A DNA stretch of 64,000 nucleotides from Semisulcospira habei (GCA_036245525.1 BTPG01000008.1:24943199-25007198); one strand, 5' to 3'; counted from the first letter of the stretch, positions 44,278 through 54,291 are shown. The notes: generated by a model from the letters alone, not told the origin. Program-made: numbers and translations.

Positions 44278-44344
44278 TGTGCTGGTCTGTGATTTTGGAC
44301 CTGACGGTCTACGGCCGTCAGGTCCAAAATCACAGACCAGCACA
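44278..44344. repeat. Pal-C hairpin, 30-bp perfect arms
   Basis: Left arm 44278-44307, loop of seven, right arm 44315-44344, no mismatch. Confidence 0.96.
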
Positions 44345-44359
44345 CGCACGTGATAGCTT

Positions 44360-44604
44360 TTAACACTCTCAGTGACTTTTTGTGCCAGCAGTTTAGATTG
44401 ACCATGATTTCCAAGGGTGGGTGGCAGATTAGCTCGGCGCAGGCTACGAAAAATCAGACACTACCCGTGAGTCGAGAAATCACTACAGCGAGTCGTGAAC
44501 CCCTTCAGTTTTCACAGTCGATCTATCAGCCGTAAATAAGACGCATTACTAAGCGACATGACGTTGCGAAGACGAATCATTGACTGCGGCAGTTGACGGG
44601 TTAA
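44360..44604. repeat. Pal-A element, diverged
   Basis: TTAACACTCTCAGTGAC at the left, GGCAGTTGACGGGTTAA at the right. Core 44393-44475 has lost most pairing. Confidence 0.65.
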
Positions 44605-45268
44605 AGTCATTCAAGGTGTAACCGATAACGCTAAGATCGCCTGTGTGCAGTGAGAGTGTGACCTGGCAGTACCATTCGCAGTTTGTTCTAACGTAGAGAG
44701 GCGATGAATGCTTACTTGATGATCTTATTAGGAGTGTGAGATACTTTGAATGCGTTTACTTGATGATCTTATTAGGAGTGAGATATTTTATATGCTTTGG
44801 ACAGGTGTAGTCACCAATTATACTTCTTGAACAGTCATTGGCAGTCATCAACACGCTGTAAACACTCATCGGTATTCCAGGTTCTTGCGTCATTAATTGT
44901 GGAGTTGATCGATTTATGCTGGAGAAGTGTCCTGAGCTACGATATTTCTTCGTCAACTTTAAAATACCATAAGACGCAGTTGTGTGATTTAAACAGTCTA
45001 GTGCAATCACGTTTGTTTAATTAGTGTGTAACTTGTCAAGTGTTAGACGTAACTTAGATATCAGTTACGAGACCCGTCGTCACCATTAGTCAACCCTTCA
45101 GATGTGCTGATGCTGACGTGGGACAGGAACAACAAGAAAGTGAGTGCATGTTTCTTTCTAGCTGATTGCTGTTCTGTGTTCGCTGGTTTTGCGACTGCTT
45201 TAAGTAACACCCTTGAATATTTCCAAAATATAGCGAAGTTAACCCCTGTGAAGTATGATAGCTGTTGG
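44605..45268. other. Unassigned DNA with a small tandem duplication
   Basis: TTACTTGATGATCTTATTAG occurs at 44713 and 44757. Confidence 0.5.
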
Positions 45269-45273
45269 GACAG

Positions 45274-45947
45274 TATTAAAGTGCCATTACGCATAAATCT
45301 GAAGACACATTGTCAGCACCATTTGTGTTTGTTATGCCTTGTCGACACACCTAATGAACTTTAACAGCAGCCGTTTGGACACGCAGCTAAAGCACACGCG
45401 TAATCGCACTTATTTATTCTGCGCTGCCGTTAGCGTGTCAATCAATTTTAGCTGTTTCTCGTACTGGAAGCGTTGTATTTCTAGAACGGAGTGGAGTGAT
45501 TGTCAGGTTACTTGATATAAATACGTCGTGTCCATAATAGCTCAGGCGGTTAAGCGTCGGAGCAAGAGAGCGAAGGGAATCGTCGGGTCGTGGGTTCGAG
45601 TCTCCGTCCCGGCCCCGGTAGCTGGACTCAATCCAGGGAAAAAAGACGGGCTTGTTCAATAGCATGCCCGTTGAAAGGTCCTGGTAAATCAAAGTGTGAC
45701 ACAGTTGTAGTGCGCCTGAACTGATCAGTGTTCAGGTCGTACATTTGTCTCCCATAACCCGCCCGTCAGGGCCGTCCATTATCGCTTCGGTGCCGTTGAC
45801 GTTAAAACTCCGAACTAACCAACTGGATTCTCCTGTGTCTAAATGAACCATAAGTGGACTAGACCTGTGTGTGGCGTTTCGTAACGATCTGTTACGTAAG
45901 TCAGTGTATCTTATCTTTGAAAAGTTAGGGAGGTAGTTGGCCTTTAA
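45274..45947. repeat. MITE-G, copy 1, carrying SINE-1
   Basis: Begins TTAAAGTGCCATTACGCATA and ends TTGGCCTTTAA. Relatives at 47365-47720 (minus) and 60154-60518 (plus) lack the SINE. Its right TTAA is the left TTAA of the next Pal-A. Confidence 0.85.
45531..45822 (+). mobile_element. SINE-1 (tRNA-derived), copy 1
   Basis: Head with A box TAGCTCAGGCGGTTAAGCG and B box GGGTTCGAGTCTC, then a body with GACGGGCTTGTTCAATAGCA and CCCGCCCGTCAGGGCCGTCC. The end is TTGACGTTAAAACTCCGAAC plus TAACCAAC. About 90% alike to copy 2. Confidence 0.93.
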
Positions 45948-46140
45948 CCCATTTAGCGCCAACACCCTGCAGCAGGAGATTGATTGACCATGATAATTCA
46001 AGGGTAGTGCCAGATTAGCTTGGCGCCTTTAGGCGCCAAGCTAATCTGGCACTACCCTTGAATTATCATGGTCAATCTACCTCCTGCAAGTGGTACGTAG
46101 TCGTTAAGTAACGCTTCCAAAATTCGGGAAATGCGCCCAT
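45944..46140. repeat. Pal-A element, 47-bp perfect arms
   Basis: TTAACCCATTTAGCGCC at the left. Perfect palindrome 45982-46077 with a two-base centre, extending to 45972-46087 with two mismatches. The right terminus is eroded after GGGAAATGCG. Confidence 0.95.
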
Positions 46141-46391
46141 GGCGATAGCGGAGCCCCTTGCTTATTGGTGGCCAGCGCAGGACTAAGCTCACTCATGCAA
46201 CTCGCTCCTGGGCTTGACGGATCTAGCGGCCAGCCACATTGTACTACGGGAAGGTTGTCTGCAGGCGGCTGGAGCCGTAGGCAAAGAGCTACTGACCACT
46301 TTCGCGGCCCGTGGACGCAGATTATGCTTCTAATCTCCTAGAACCCACGTACCCCACGACCGCATTTTGCGAGGTGCCACCTAACGCTTAC
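46141..46391. other. Unassigned GC-rich DNA
   Basis: No gene or repeat partner in the window. Confidence 0.5.
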
Positions 46392-46503
46392 CCCAGTAGC
46401 AAAACAACTACGGGCCTACGACGGCCGCAGTGGGCCCGCGCACATTCGTGCGCGGGCCGACTGCGGCCGTCGTGGGCCAGAGGACCTTTGCTCAGTTACT
46501 GGG
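46392..46503. repeat. Pal-D element, best-defined copy
   Basis: CCCAGTAGCAAAAC at the left and TTTGCTCAGTTACTGGG at the right. Core 46429-46482: ACGACGGCCGCAGTGGGCCC and complement, 26-bp arms, one mismatch, four-base loop. Confidence 0.93.
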
Positions 46504-46619
46504 TACATACACCAAGGATAGTGTCAGATTAGATTTGCGCCAAGATAATCTGTCACTAGCTTTGAAATTATGTTCGAACCGCCATCTCTTGCTGTAGAGG
46601 GTCGAGGCTAAATGAGTTA
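46504..46619. repeat. Pal-A element, eroded
   Basis: AAGGATAGTGTCAGATTAGA and AGATAATCTGTCACTAGCTTT pair; right end GAGGCTAAATGAGTTA. Confidence 0.75.
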
Positions 46620-46682
46620 GTTCAACCCCAAGGAGCCCCAGCCCTCCAATACAAGACGAATATGGACTCAAAGTCGTGCCAG

Positions 46683-46745
46683 CGAGAGGCATAGATAAGC
46701 CCCCGCCCCTGTTCACTTTTCAACGATAGTCAAGGGGGTAAATTT
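46683..46745. repeat. Pal-B relic
   Basis: GCGAGAGGCATAGATAAGCC, then a terminus-like GTTCACTTTTCAAC and AAGGGGGTAAA; the right arm is gone. Confidence 0.6.
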
Positions 46746-46972
46746 GAGTTCGCGTCCTCGGGAACGCTGAAGAAGAAGAAAGAGTTCACGTCCAACCTGC
46801 AAAATTTATGCATCCAAATAATCTTCTCAGTTTTCTTCTATATACAGAAATATATCATAATGTTCTCTTTTTCTTTTCTTTTCTTTTTTACAATGAATAC
46901 AAGAAATAAATCTTCTGACTTTTTCTACATTTTTTCTACGTTTTTCTTCTTTCTCCAGAAATATTGCGGAAA

Positions 46973-47082
46973 GGGGGGGGGGGGGGTGCTGGGAGTAGGG
47001 GATACTCACCCGTCCCCTCCCCCCTCCCCTCCCCCTCCCCCTCCCCCTTCCCCCTCCCCTCCCCCTTTCCCCTCCTCGCCCC
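46973..47082. repeat. Poly-G and (CCCCT)n tract
   Basis: G(15) at 46974-46988, then C-rich CCCTCCCC repeats from 47014 to 47080. Between 46746 and 47365 nothing else is seen. Confidence 0.95.
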
Positions 47083-47364
47083 ACATAATGATTGGGGGAG
47101 GCATGCCATACCCACCCCATCCCTTTCCTACACCATCGCTGTTGTGATGTGGCAAGATGCATCAATTTCTTTATTTTCACGCTAGGTTGCTGGCTTGTGA
47201 CACCGTAAAGCCTTGCCGTCTTCCCGGACTGTTGTGTTCTCACGTTCAGTGCGTGTCACGGCAGATTGCTTGTATCACATGTGACAACCTTGATGGCATT
47301 TTGGGCTATCATATTCTCGTGTCAAGCGATTTCCGACTAGCGTGTATTCTCAGGTCAAGTCCTG

Positions 47365-47720
47365 GAAACGTGACTACCGCCTAACTGTTCAAAGATACAC
47401 GTCTGTAACAGATTGTTATGAAACGCTACACACAGGTCTAGTTATGGTTCATTTAGACACAGGACAATTCAGTTCGGCGCACGTCGTCTTGATATCAAAT
47501 AACCTGAGAATGACTGCACTCCGTTCTATAAATGCAACGCTCTCAGTACGAGAAACAGCTTATAATAGATTGACACGCTAACGGAATATATAAGCGCGAT
47601 TACGCGTGTGCTTTGCTGCGTGTCCCAACTGCTGTTAAATAAAGTTCATTAGGTGTGTCGGTACAGCATAACTGAAATGGTGCTGAAATGTGTCTTTAAA
47701 TTTACGCGTAATGGTACTTT
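47365..47720. repeat. MITE-G, copy 2 (minus)
   Basis: Reverse complement of copies 1 and 3. Ends in TACGCGTAATGGTACTTTAA. No SINE. Confidence 0.85.
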
Positions 47721-48365
47721 AAGAACAAATATCATTTAGCCCCAAGTGACCTAATATGGAGTTATCATTTAGTGCCACGCGACCTAATTTGGAGTATTTT
47801 TACTGAATTCCTATGATTTGTCGATTTCGTTGCCCAGTCGTAACAATTTGGTGAACAAGCCATTTTCAATAATATTATATCCTACGTAGAGCCCCGGCAG
47901 ATTTCAATACCGGGGTCAAGCAAGCAGACTTCTTGAGCTGTTTCAGGTTTGAAAACTTCACGTGAAAATGGATCTTTCTTGTACTTGGCTTAATATATCA
48001 TGGGCTCATTTAGGATGTAAAATGACTCGTTTCATTTTTTTTTTTTTTTTTTTAAATCCGAATTTTTATTATACAGCAAAAGTGACATATTGTTCGAGTT
48101 TCGTAACAGTAAATCGTATTAGGTCAACTGTCACTGGATGATATTTGTTCTTATATTCTTATATTAATATAGAAAAATGTTTCCTTGCGGAGATATTTGC
48201 GCGCGGGGAGGGGGGGGGGAACTTTGTGCGCTCCAATGTCAAACGACCTATACACTGGTGAAGCGCGTTTCACCATGACCGTTGTCACTGATAGACGGCT
48301 TTCGCTCTCGAATCGTTTTTTCGGACACTTTCTGCATTTGAGGACCGACTAGAACCGATAGGTTG
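47721..48365. other. Unassigned DNA
   Basis: A repeated phrase ATCATTTAGCCCCAAGTGACC / ATCATTTAGTGCCACGCGACC-like pair at 47730-47790; T(18) at 48037; G run at 48206. Confidence 0.5.
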
Positions 48366-48367
48366 TC

Positions 48368-48434
48368 AGCAGGAGACATTGACTCACATGAGCCCCTGCG
48401 ACTGCAGGGGCCCATGTGAATCTGTGCTTTTGGC
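48368..48434. repeat. Pal-B hairpin, diverged
   Basis: GAGACATTGACTCACATGAG pairs with the right arm ending GAATCTGTGCTTTTGGC; centre GCGACTGC. Confidence 0.78.
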
Positions 48435-48548
48435 GGATCGTATTGTTGCTGGTTGAGCGATAGGACAAGAATGTCTTTTAGTTCTCATTCGTAGGGGTGG
48501 GAGGCAGTTTGCGAGGCGGCTATTTTTGTCGGAAGAAGAAAGGGCAGA

Positions 48549-48583
48549 TGGGGGTGGGGGGGGTGGGGAGGGGGGGGGGATGC
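48549..48583. repeat. G-rich tract
   Basis: GGGGGTGGGGGGGGTGGGGA-type sequence. Confidence 0.95.
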
Positions 48584-48658
48584 TACTCAACTTGTTGGCC
48601 TTGCTGAGAAGTGTACATTGCTGAGTGATGTTATACTGAGTATCCCACACTGGACACT

Positions 48659-48872
48659 TTAACCCTCTTAGCCCCGGGTCCCAACAGCAGGAGATGGCTT
48701 GACCATGATAATTCAAGGGTAGTGCCAGATTAGCTTGGCGCCTTCAGGCGCCAAGCTAATCTGGCACTGCCCTTGAATTATCATGGTCAAGCCATCTCCT
48801 GCAACTGGTACATAGTCGTTAGGCAACACCTTCAAAATTTGAGAAATGGGACCTTGGGGCTAAAAGGGTTGA
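48659..48872. repeat. Pal-A element, 57-bp arms
   Basis: TTAACCCTCTTAGCCCC at the left and GGGGCTAAAAGGGTTGA at the right. Hairpin 48687-48802 has 57-bp arms with one mismatch and a two-base centre. Confidence 0.96.
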
Positions 48873-48876
48873 CCCG

Positions 48877-48952
48877 TTGCGTGTCGGTAGCGGTTTTAGT
48901 CGCGGTGATTCCTACAGGCATCATCGCGACTAAAACCGCTACCGACACGCAA
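48877..48952. repeat. Single hairpin, 28-bp perfect arms
   Basis: TTGCGTGTCGGTAGCGGTTT starts the left arm; exact complement at 48925-48952; 20-base loop. It directly follows the right end of Pal-A. No second copy is seen. Confidence 0.95.
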
Positions 48953-49060
48953 AGGTGCTAACGGTGTGATTCTCTTGGTTGTTTACCACCAACACAAGTA
49001 ACAGAAAACTCGCTAGTGCAGTCTCATGTTTAAACCTCCACGGTTCCTTCGCATGAGAAT

Positions 49061-49443
49061 TGCCCCACCCGGGTCTGCCCTGGGGGACTTGGGTGGGGTT
49101 AGGTATTTTTTAGTTCCCAGGGTCACCCTGGTCAGCCCCACAGGGTGGGTTTATCTCTCTATTCTGGGGCATGTGTTTCTGTCTACCCTTTGTCCATTCA
49201 CCTGTATTTGCCTTTTTAAAACTCTCCCAACTGTCTGCACTGCCTGTAGCTCTTGATATTGGATGTGTGTTGCTCAATGGTCTTAGCTTTATTTAGGCCC
49301 ATGTGTTAGGTTTATTTAATGTATTTGACCGGCTGGCGACATACATTCAATGTTCTGTTTAGGTTTCTTTTCACAAGCAGTGCAGGCACGTCCTGAGAAA
49401 GCCTTGTTGCTGTCGGGACGTTAAGCAATGTACAATCAATCAA
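49061..49443 (+). mobile_element. SINE-2, copy 4
   Basis: Duplication TTCGCATGAGAAT at 49048-49060 and 49444-49456; 383 bp. Confidence 0.94.
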
Positions 49444-49565
49444 TTCGCATGAGAATAAAAGATATTAGTGAGTTAAGGCCGACCCTTGTCAACAACAGGC
49501 AAAGCTTTCAGTGAATCCAAAGTTCGACAGCAGAAACTGATGATTTTTATATTAGTCTCGGGAGT

Positions 49566-49784
49566 TTAACCCATTTAGACCCGACCCCTTACAGCAAGAT
49601 AGGGATCGACCATGATAATTCAAGGGTAGTGCCAGATTAGCTTGGCGCCATCAGGCCTGATGGCGCCAAGCTAATCTGGTGCTACCCTTGAATTATCATG
49701 GTCGTACCATCTTCAGCGGGTGCACAGTCTTTAGGCGGCGCCAGCAAAATGTTGGAAATGCGACCCAGGGGTCTAATGGGTTAA
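49566..49784. repeat. Pal-A element with TTAA ends
   Basis: TTAACCCATTTAGACCCGAC at the left, GGGGTCTAATGGGTTAA at the right. Hairpin 49607-49704 with two adjacent mismatches and no loop (centre AGGCCT). Confidence 0.96.
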
Positions 49785-49795
49785 CTTTAGCGCAG

Positions 49796-49994
49796 CTAAC
49801 CCCAAGGCCACATTTAAGAAATGACACGTAACTATCAACCTGTTGCAGGAGATGGATCGACCATGATAATTCAAGGGTAGTGCCAGATTAGTTTGGCGAC
49901 ATCAGGCGCTAAGCTAATCTGGCACTACTCAGCCTTGGGTTATCGTGGTCGATCCATCTTCTGCGGCTGTAGTGCGTCGGGGCTAAATAGGTAA
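49796..49994. repeat. Pal-A element
   Basis: CTAACCCCAAGGCCAC at the left, GGGGCTAAATAGGTAA at the right. Core 49855-49957, mismatches and an insertion in the right arm. Confidence 0.9.
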
Positions 49995-50027
49995 AGACAC
50001 GCGTAGAACAGTTAGGGTGTGTATCTT

Positions 50028-50107
50028 ACTGCAAAAGGGTATCGGGTCAACGTCGGCCGTAGTTGGCCTGCGCCGCACAGTTCTGCGCGGGCCGACGCAT
50101 CCAGTAA
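50028..50107. repeat. Pal-D element, eroded
   Basis: CTTACTGCAAAAGGG at the left, CATCCAGTAAG at the right; core ACGTCGGCCGTAGTTGGCC and GGGCCGACG. Confidence 0.75.
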
Positions 50108-50109
50108 GT

Positions 50110-50317
50110 TTAACCCGTTCAGTGCCGAGAAAGTTTGAGCACCACGCAACTGCAGGAGGTATAGGTCCTCACGAGCCCCCGGCTCACGAGGGTCTATACC
50201 TCTTGCTGACACTATTTTAAATCCATGTTCCGAGTACAGCTAGGGCTGTGTGGTGTAGAATCAATCAACGAAGATTGCATAAACACAATCTGCGACGGCT
50301 GGCGCTGATTGAGTTAA
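50110..50317. repeat. Pal-B element with TTAA ends
   Basis: TTAACCCGTTCAGTGCCGAG at the left, GCTGATTGAGTTAA at the right. Hairpin 50153-50202; the centre has been lost (CCCCCGG only). Confidence 0.9.
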
Positions 50318-50333
50318 CTGACACCTTGGCCGG

Positions 50334-50705
50334 AGTTGCTCCCGTACCTCTAGTCATTGCCCAGCATGTCACCATTATGCTGGGGCCGACGAAAGCTCAA
50401 CGGCCGTTTGTTTACTGCATTGGTTGCTTACTTAACCCAGTTTGCCCCGAGTTCCTACAGCAGGAGATGTATTGACCATGATAATTCAAGGGCAGTGCCA
50501 GGTTATCTGGCTTTACCCTTGAATTATCATGGTCAATCCATCTCCTGCAACTGGTACATAGTCATTGGGCAACGCCTCCAAAATTTGAGAAATGGGACCT
50601 TGGGGCTAAACTTGGACTTTGTATGACAACATTTATGTGTTGTACAGCGTTGACCTGAGACGGTTGACGCTGTGTTGTCCAGCGGGTGAGACTATGTGGA
50701 CACTG
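50334..50705. repeat. Duplicated segment, left copy (carries Pal-A)
   Basis: Shares GAGTTGC..C...GTCATTGCCC, AACGGCCGTTTGTTTACTG, CGTTGACCTGAGACGGTTGA and GTCCAGCGGGTGAGACTATG with 52050-52266. The right copy has no Pal-A. Confidence 0.85.
50432..50610. repeat. Pal-A element with deleted centre
   Basis: TTAACCCAGTTTGCCCCGAG at the left, TTGGGGCTAAA at the right. Arms from ATTGACCATGATAATTCAAG remain but the GCTTGGCGCC centre is lost. Confidence 0.92.
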
Positions 50706-50709
50706 TAAT

Positions 50710-52025
50710 GTCTTGGCTTGACTTCGCGAACGAAGATTCTATAGGGCTTGCCCACGTCGTCTGCAGGCATTTTCGTGGCTGTGGAGGCCAATCCGGGACA
50801 GGCAGGTTCGACCGCAGTGGCTGCAGGGGAAGGTCTGGTCAGGGTTCTGAGTTACGACAACTCTGTTTTTTCTTCTAAGCCGCTTGTCCTTAAGGTTAGC
50901 TCTGCGAGAGTCCTCAAAGGAGACGGCTGCCTTGTGAATGGTGGAGCGCCAGGTGTCACGGTCCGCAGCAAGCGAAGACCACTGGCGGTGGTCGATTTGG
51001 CAGGCACTAAGCGACTTCTTGAGACCGTCTTTGTATCTCTTCTTTGGTGCCCCTCTGTCTCGGTGTCCAGTGGCGAGCTCGCCGAACAGAGTGATCTTGG
51101 GTAGGCGATGATCCTCCATCCTGGAGACGTGCCCCGCCCAGCGAAGCTGTGTCCGCAGCAGCAAAGCCTCGATGCTCACAGTTTCCGCCTGTTCAAGGAC
51201 CTCGACGTTGGTGACATAGTCACTCCAGTGAATGCTGAGGATGGTACGCAGGCAGCGCTGGTGAAAGCGTTCGAGGAGTCGTAGTTGGCTGCGGTAGAGG
51301 GCCCAGGACTCGGAACCGTACAGCAGGGTGGGGAGGACGACAGCTCTATACACGCTGATCTTGGTGCCTTTTTTCAGCTGTTGATTGTGCCACACCCGCT
51401 TGAATAGTCGCCCGAAAGCACTGTTCGCTTTTGCCAGCCTCTTGTCCAGCTCCTTGTCCAGCTTGGCGTCTGACGTGATGATGCAGCCAAGGTAGGTAAA
51501 CTGGTGTACAGACTTCAGTTCGGACTCGCCGATGGTGATGTGGGGAGGGCGATGCTCTTCCTTTGGTGCCGGCTGATGAAGGACCTCTGTCTTTTTCAGA
51601 CTGACCTCAAGTCCAAAGAGCTGGGCAGCATCTGCGAAGCAGGACGTAATGCGCTGCAAGGCTCTCTCTGTGTGTGCAACGAGGGCAGCGTCATCAGCGA
51701 AGAGCAGCTCACGAATCAGTTGGTCTAGGGTTTTCGTGTGGGCCTGCAGTCGTCTGAGGTTGAACAGGCTGCCATCGAGACGATACCTGATGTACACTGC
51801 GTCGTCATCGTCGAGGTCCACTGTGGCCTGCTTCAACATCATGCTGAAGAAGATGGTGAAGAGGGTCGGTGCCAGCACGCAGCCTTGCTTCACGCCGTTG
51901 CGAATGGGGAATGGTTCTGAGAGGTCACTGTTTAGTCTGACCTGGCCTTGCTGGTCCTCGTGGAGCTGGACGATCATGTTGAGGAACTTTGGGGGACAAC
52001 CTAGTCGCTCCAGGATCTGCCACAT
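50710..52025 (-). mobile_element. LINE-5, copy 1 (RT with C-terminal zinc finger), 5'-truncated
   Basis: The 3' end lies near 50710, about 30 bp after the stop, and the 5' truncation near 52025. It sits between the two copies of a duplicated segment. No target-site duplication is recognised. Confidence 0.88.
50739..52025 (-). CDS. LINE-5 reverse transcriptase, C-terminal two thirds
   Basis: Open frame from the truncation point. Motifs: MWQILERLGCPPKFLNMIVQ, IRNGVKQGCVLAPTLFTIFF (motif B), LLFADDAALVAHTE (catalytic ADD), LEVSLKKTEVLHQ, FTYLGCIITSDAKLD, LLYGSESWAL, RWAGHVSRMEDHRLPK, and at the end a zinc finger FPCSHCGRTCLSRIGLHSHE with C-X2-C-X12-H-X3-C spacing. This RT plus finger is common in invertebrate LINEs, where the finger probably binds nucleic acid. 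Motif A is missing through truncation. The frame can be extended to 52082 but the first 19 codons are flank. No internal stop, so it is fairly recent. Confidence 0.92.
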   Translation of the reverse strand: MWQILERLGCPPKFLNMIVQLHEDQQGQVRLNSDLSEPFPIRNGVKQGCVLAPTLFTIFFSMMLKQATVDLDDDDAVYIRYRLDGSLFNLRRLQAHTKTLDQLIRELLFADDAALVAHTERALQRITSCFADAAQLFGLEVSLKKTEVLHQPAPKEEHRPPHITIGESELKSVHQFTYLGCIITSDAKLDKELDKRLAKANSAFGRLFKRVWHNQQLKKGTKISVYRAVVLPTLLYGSESWALYRSQLRLLERFHQRCLRTILSIHWSDYVTNVEVLEQAETVSIEALLLRTQLRWAGHVSRMEDHRLPKITLFGELATGHRDRGAPKKRYKDGLKKSLSACQIDHRQWSSLAADRDTWRSTIHKAAVSFEDSRRANLKDKRLRRKNRVVVTQNPDQTFPCSHCGRTCLSRIGLHSHENACRRRGQAL

Positions 52026-52049
52026 ACCTTGCCCGGCCGATAAATGACT

Positions 52050-52266
52050 GGAGTTGCCCCCAGTTATTGCCCATCGGGTCACTAACGTATATGTTGATAA
52101 TGATATGCTATGAGCTCCTCTGCCTGTGGCCGGCGAAACCCCAACGGCCGTTTGTTCACTGATTACTCAACCGAAACTTTGTACGACGCCTTTGCTGTGT
52201 TGTGAATCGTTGACCTGAGACTGTTGACCCTGTGCCTTCATTGTCCAGCTGGTCAGAATATGTGGA
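52050..52266. repeat. Duplicated segment, right copy (empty site)
   Basis: Diverged copy of 50334-50705. Where the left copy has Pal-A, this one reads ATTACTCAACCGAAACTTTG, with a single TCAA at the insertion point. Confidence 0.82.
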
Positions 52267-53259
52267 CTCCAGAATATATAGGCTGAGGCTTCATGACCTC
52301 CTATGCCTTCAGAGCGCAGAACAGTGACATGTAGTTGAACAGTCCTAGTCCGTGCCAGTAAATGCATGTGGACTCTGCGGAGCGGTCGCAAAGTGCTTTC
52401 TTCTCATTTGAAACACGATGGAGAGTAAATAAAGAATTTTAAGGTCAGCCGTTTCTTATCTAAAATGTGTGCCAAATTGAAAGTTCAGTGTCCGTTCTAA
52501 GGCGTTATGCATTTGAATATAATGTCTTTGGTCCGTTGGAATGTGTGTGTCTGTTGTTGCTGTTTTTAACGGTTTTTGTTTGTTTTTAAATATCAGCCAT
52601 ACAAAGTAAGAACTATAGAATTATGCTTAGCCTGGATCACGATTGCTTATAAATGAGGATCTGTTTACCAGGCCGATTTTACTTATTAATGTTTTATGTG
52701 GATGAATAAAACAGTACTACTGTATGACTAATTGTGAATTTCCACCGTTGACAGTTTTGGAATATTTTCTTATGAAAATTCAATGTATGTGCGTAGCTTG
52801 ATAATCTGATCACCGATAATCTGGTCGCAATTTGTATGATGGCCATGTCGCCGTCGCCAATTTTCGTCTGCAGATCTAGCCTCACTTGCGGTTTGTGAGT
52901 TTAAATAGTGCGCAAACCACTACACAAGATGCTCATGTAAAGGAACACCTTGCTTCGTGGCATGCACATGATTTAAGCTCATCCATACACCTGACCCCTG
53001 AGCCGATATTATGTAACGCACAAGAATGATCGATCCTAAGTGACTGGCGCATGCCAGACATACACGAGGTCAGTTTGGCGTTCGCCAAAGTGACTCTGGG
53101 TTTAACTGGCGTGTTTCGTATGACTGACATCCGTTGACCGCTTAGCTGGTGTGTTCTAACCCACAACCACTGGACATAATTTGACGCCGTAGTGCACTTT
53201 TCGTTTCGATGATTCGTGACGTGCTTTTGTATAAAACACACCTTTCTTTTTGTGTGCAG
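52267..53259. other. Unassigned DNA (end of the proposed long intron)
   Basis: AT-rich, no repeat recognised. A polypyrimidine run CCTTTCTTTTTGTGTGCAG ends at 53259 and looks like a good acceptor. Confidence 0.55.
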
Positions 53260-53382
53260 GAGTTGATCAGCTTGTGGAGAATGGGACAGGCATGCTGCAC
53301 GTAGCGGTTCTTGCCCACAACACAGAGGCCATTCAGTACCTTACTTCCACCAAGATTTCACCCAAGCTTCGCGACAAATCCG
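53260..53382 (+). CDS. Ankyrin-repeat exon
   Basis: Preceded by a strong acceptor (pyrimidine tract and CAG) and followed by GTCAGT; without splicing the frame stops at the third codon after the donor. Phase 1 at both ends, 123 bp, forty whole codons. It reads VDQLVENGTGMLHVAVLAHN, then TEAIQYLTSTKISPKLRDKS. The GTGMLHVAVLAHNTEAIQYL part matches the ankyrin consensus G-TPLHLAA...EVV-LL. Ankyrin repeats serve protein-protein binding. The repeat would continue in the next exon, which I could not find before 64000. Gene identity unknown. Confidence 0.75.
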
Positions 53383-53446
53383 GTCAGTAACAATTGCAAA
53401 CAGAACCACTAGAATATTAAGTCGACCGGTTGTCCGCAGTAAGGTC

Positions 53447-53550
53447 GGCACGCCGCCCAATCCCCCACCCCTGGCGCGCCGCCCAATCGGCCCCCACCCC
53501 TGGCGCGCCGCTCAGTCCCTCGCCCCTAGCATGCTGCTCAATCCTCCACC
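53447..53550. repeat. C-rich minisatellite
   Basis: Four units of 25-30 bp: (GGC)GCGCCGCCCAATC, CCCACCCCTG and variants. Confidence 0.85.
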
Positions 53551-53679
53551 CTTTTCAAGGCAGCCCAAGAACCGACCCCTTACCTATCAAAGAGGAGCAG
53601 GAGGCGTGTTTGACGTTGGTATGTCTGACAGTCTGTGTGGCCGTTTATGTGCGTTTTGTATTTTCAGAGCCCCAACGCA

Positions 53680-53810
53680 CTATAACATGATAATTCATGA
53701 CGGCGCCAAGCAAATCTGGCACTACACTTGAATTATCATGGGCGACCCATCTCCTGCGACTGGCACACAGTCATATGGTGACGCCACCAAAATTTGGGGT
53801 TAAATGGGTG
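53680..53810. repeat. Pal-A element, left arm reduced
   Basis: ACATGATAATTCATGACGGC against GCCAAGCAAATCTGGCACTA and TTGAATTATCATGGGCG; right end TTTGGGGTTAAATGGGTGAA. Confidence 0.85.
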
Positions 53811-53974
53811 AAACTACAGGCATGGGATGATCAGTCTTAGCGTAATCGATCATCTCTGTTACACAGGTAGTGGGAAATAGCACGAGGTGGTCGATTATGC
53901 TGCGATCGTCACATGGCCGTGTGTCAGAAGGTGTCTCTGAAACCACTGTCGCAAATTGTAAGCTAGTCTTGCGT

Positions 53975-54291
53975 TTGGTTGGTTAGTTCGGGGTTTAACG
54001 TCCACGGCACCGAAGTGATAATGGACGGCCCTGACGGGCGGGTTATGGGGGACATGGAAATCCATTGCCTATGGAGTACGACCTGAACACTGATCAACTC
54101 GGGCTCACTTCAACTGTGCCACTTTGATTTACCAGGACCTTTCAACGGACATGCTATTGAACAAGCCCGTCTTTTCTCCCTGGATTGCGAGTCCAGCTAC
54201 CGGGGCTGGGACGGGGATTCGAACCCACGACCCGGCGATTCCCTTCGCTCTCCTGCTCAGACGCTTAACCGCCTGAGCAATTTCGGACTCC
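53975..54291 (-). mobile_element. SINE-1 (tRNA-derived), copy 2
   Basis: Minus strand. A box TTGCTCAGGCGGTTAAGCG and B box GGGTTCGAATCCCC are closer to a tRNA than in copy 1. Flanked by CTTGCGT at 53968-53974 and 54292-54298. Ends in GTGGACGTTAAACCCCGAAC and TAACCAACC. Confidence 0.93.

Noticed and set aside
45531..45620. A functional tRNA gene
   Set aside because: Only the internal promoter boxes match; no acceptor stem, and the body and tail of a SINE follow.
48687..48802. Rho-independent terminators
   Set aside because: Stems are far too long, lack a U-tract, and the DNA is eukaryotic.
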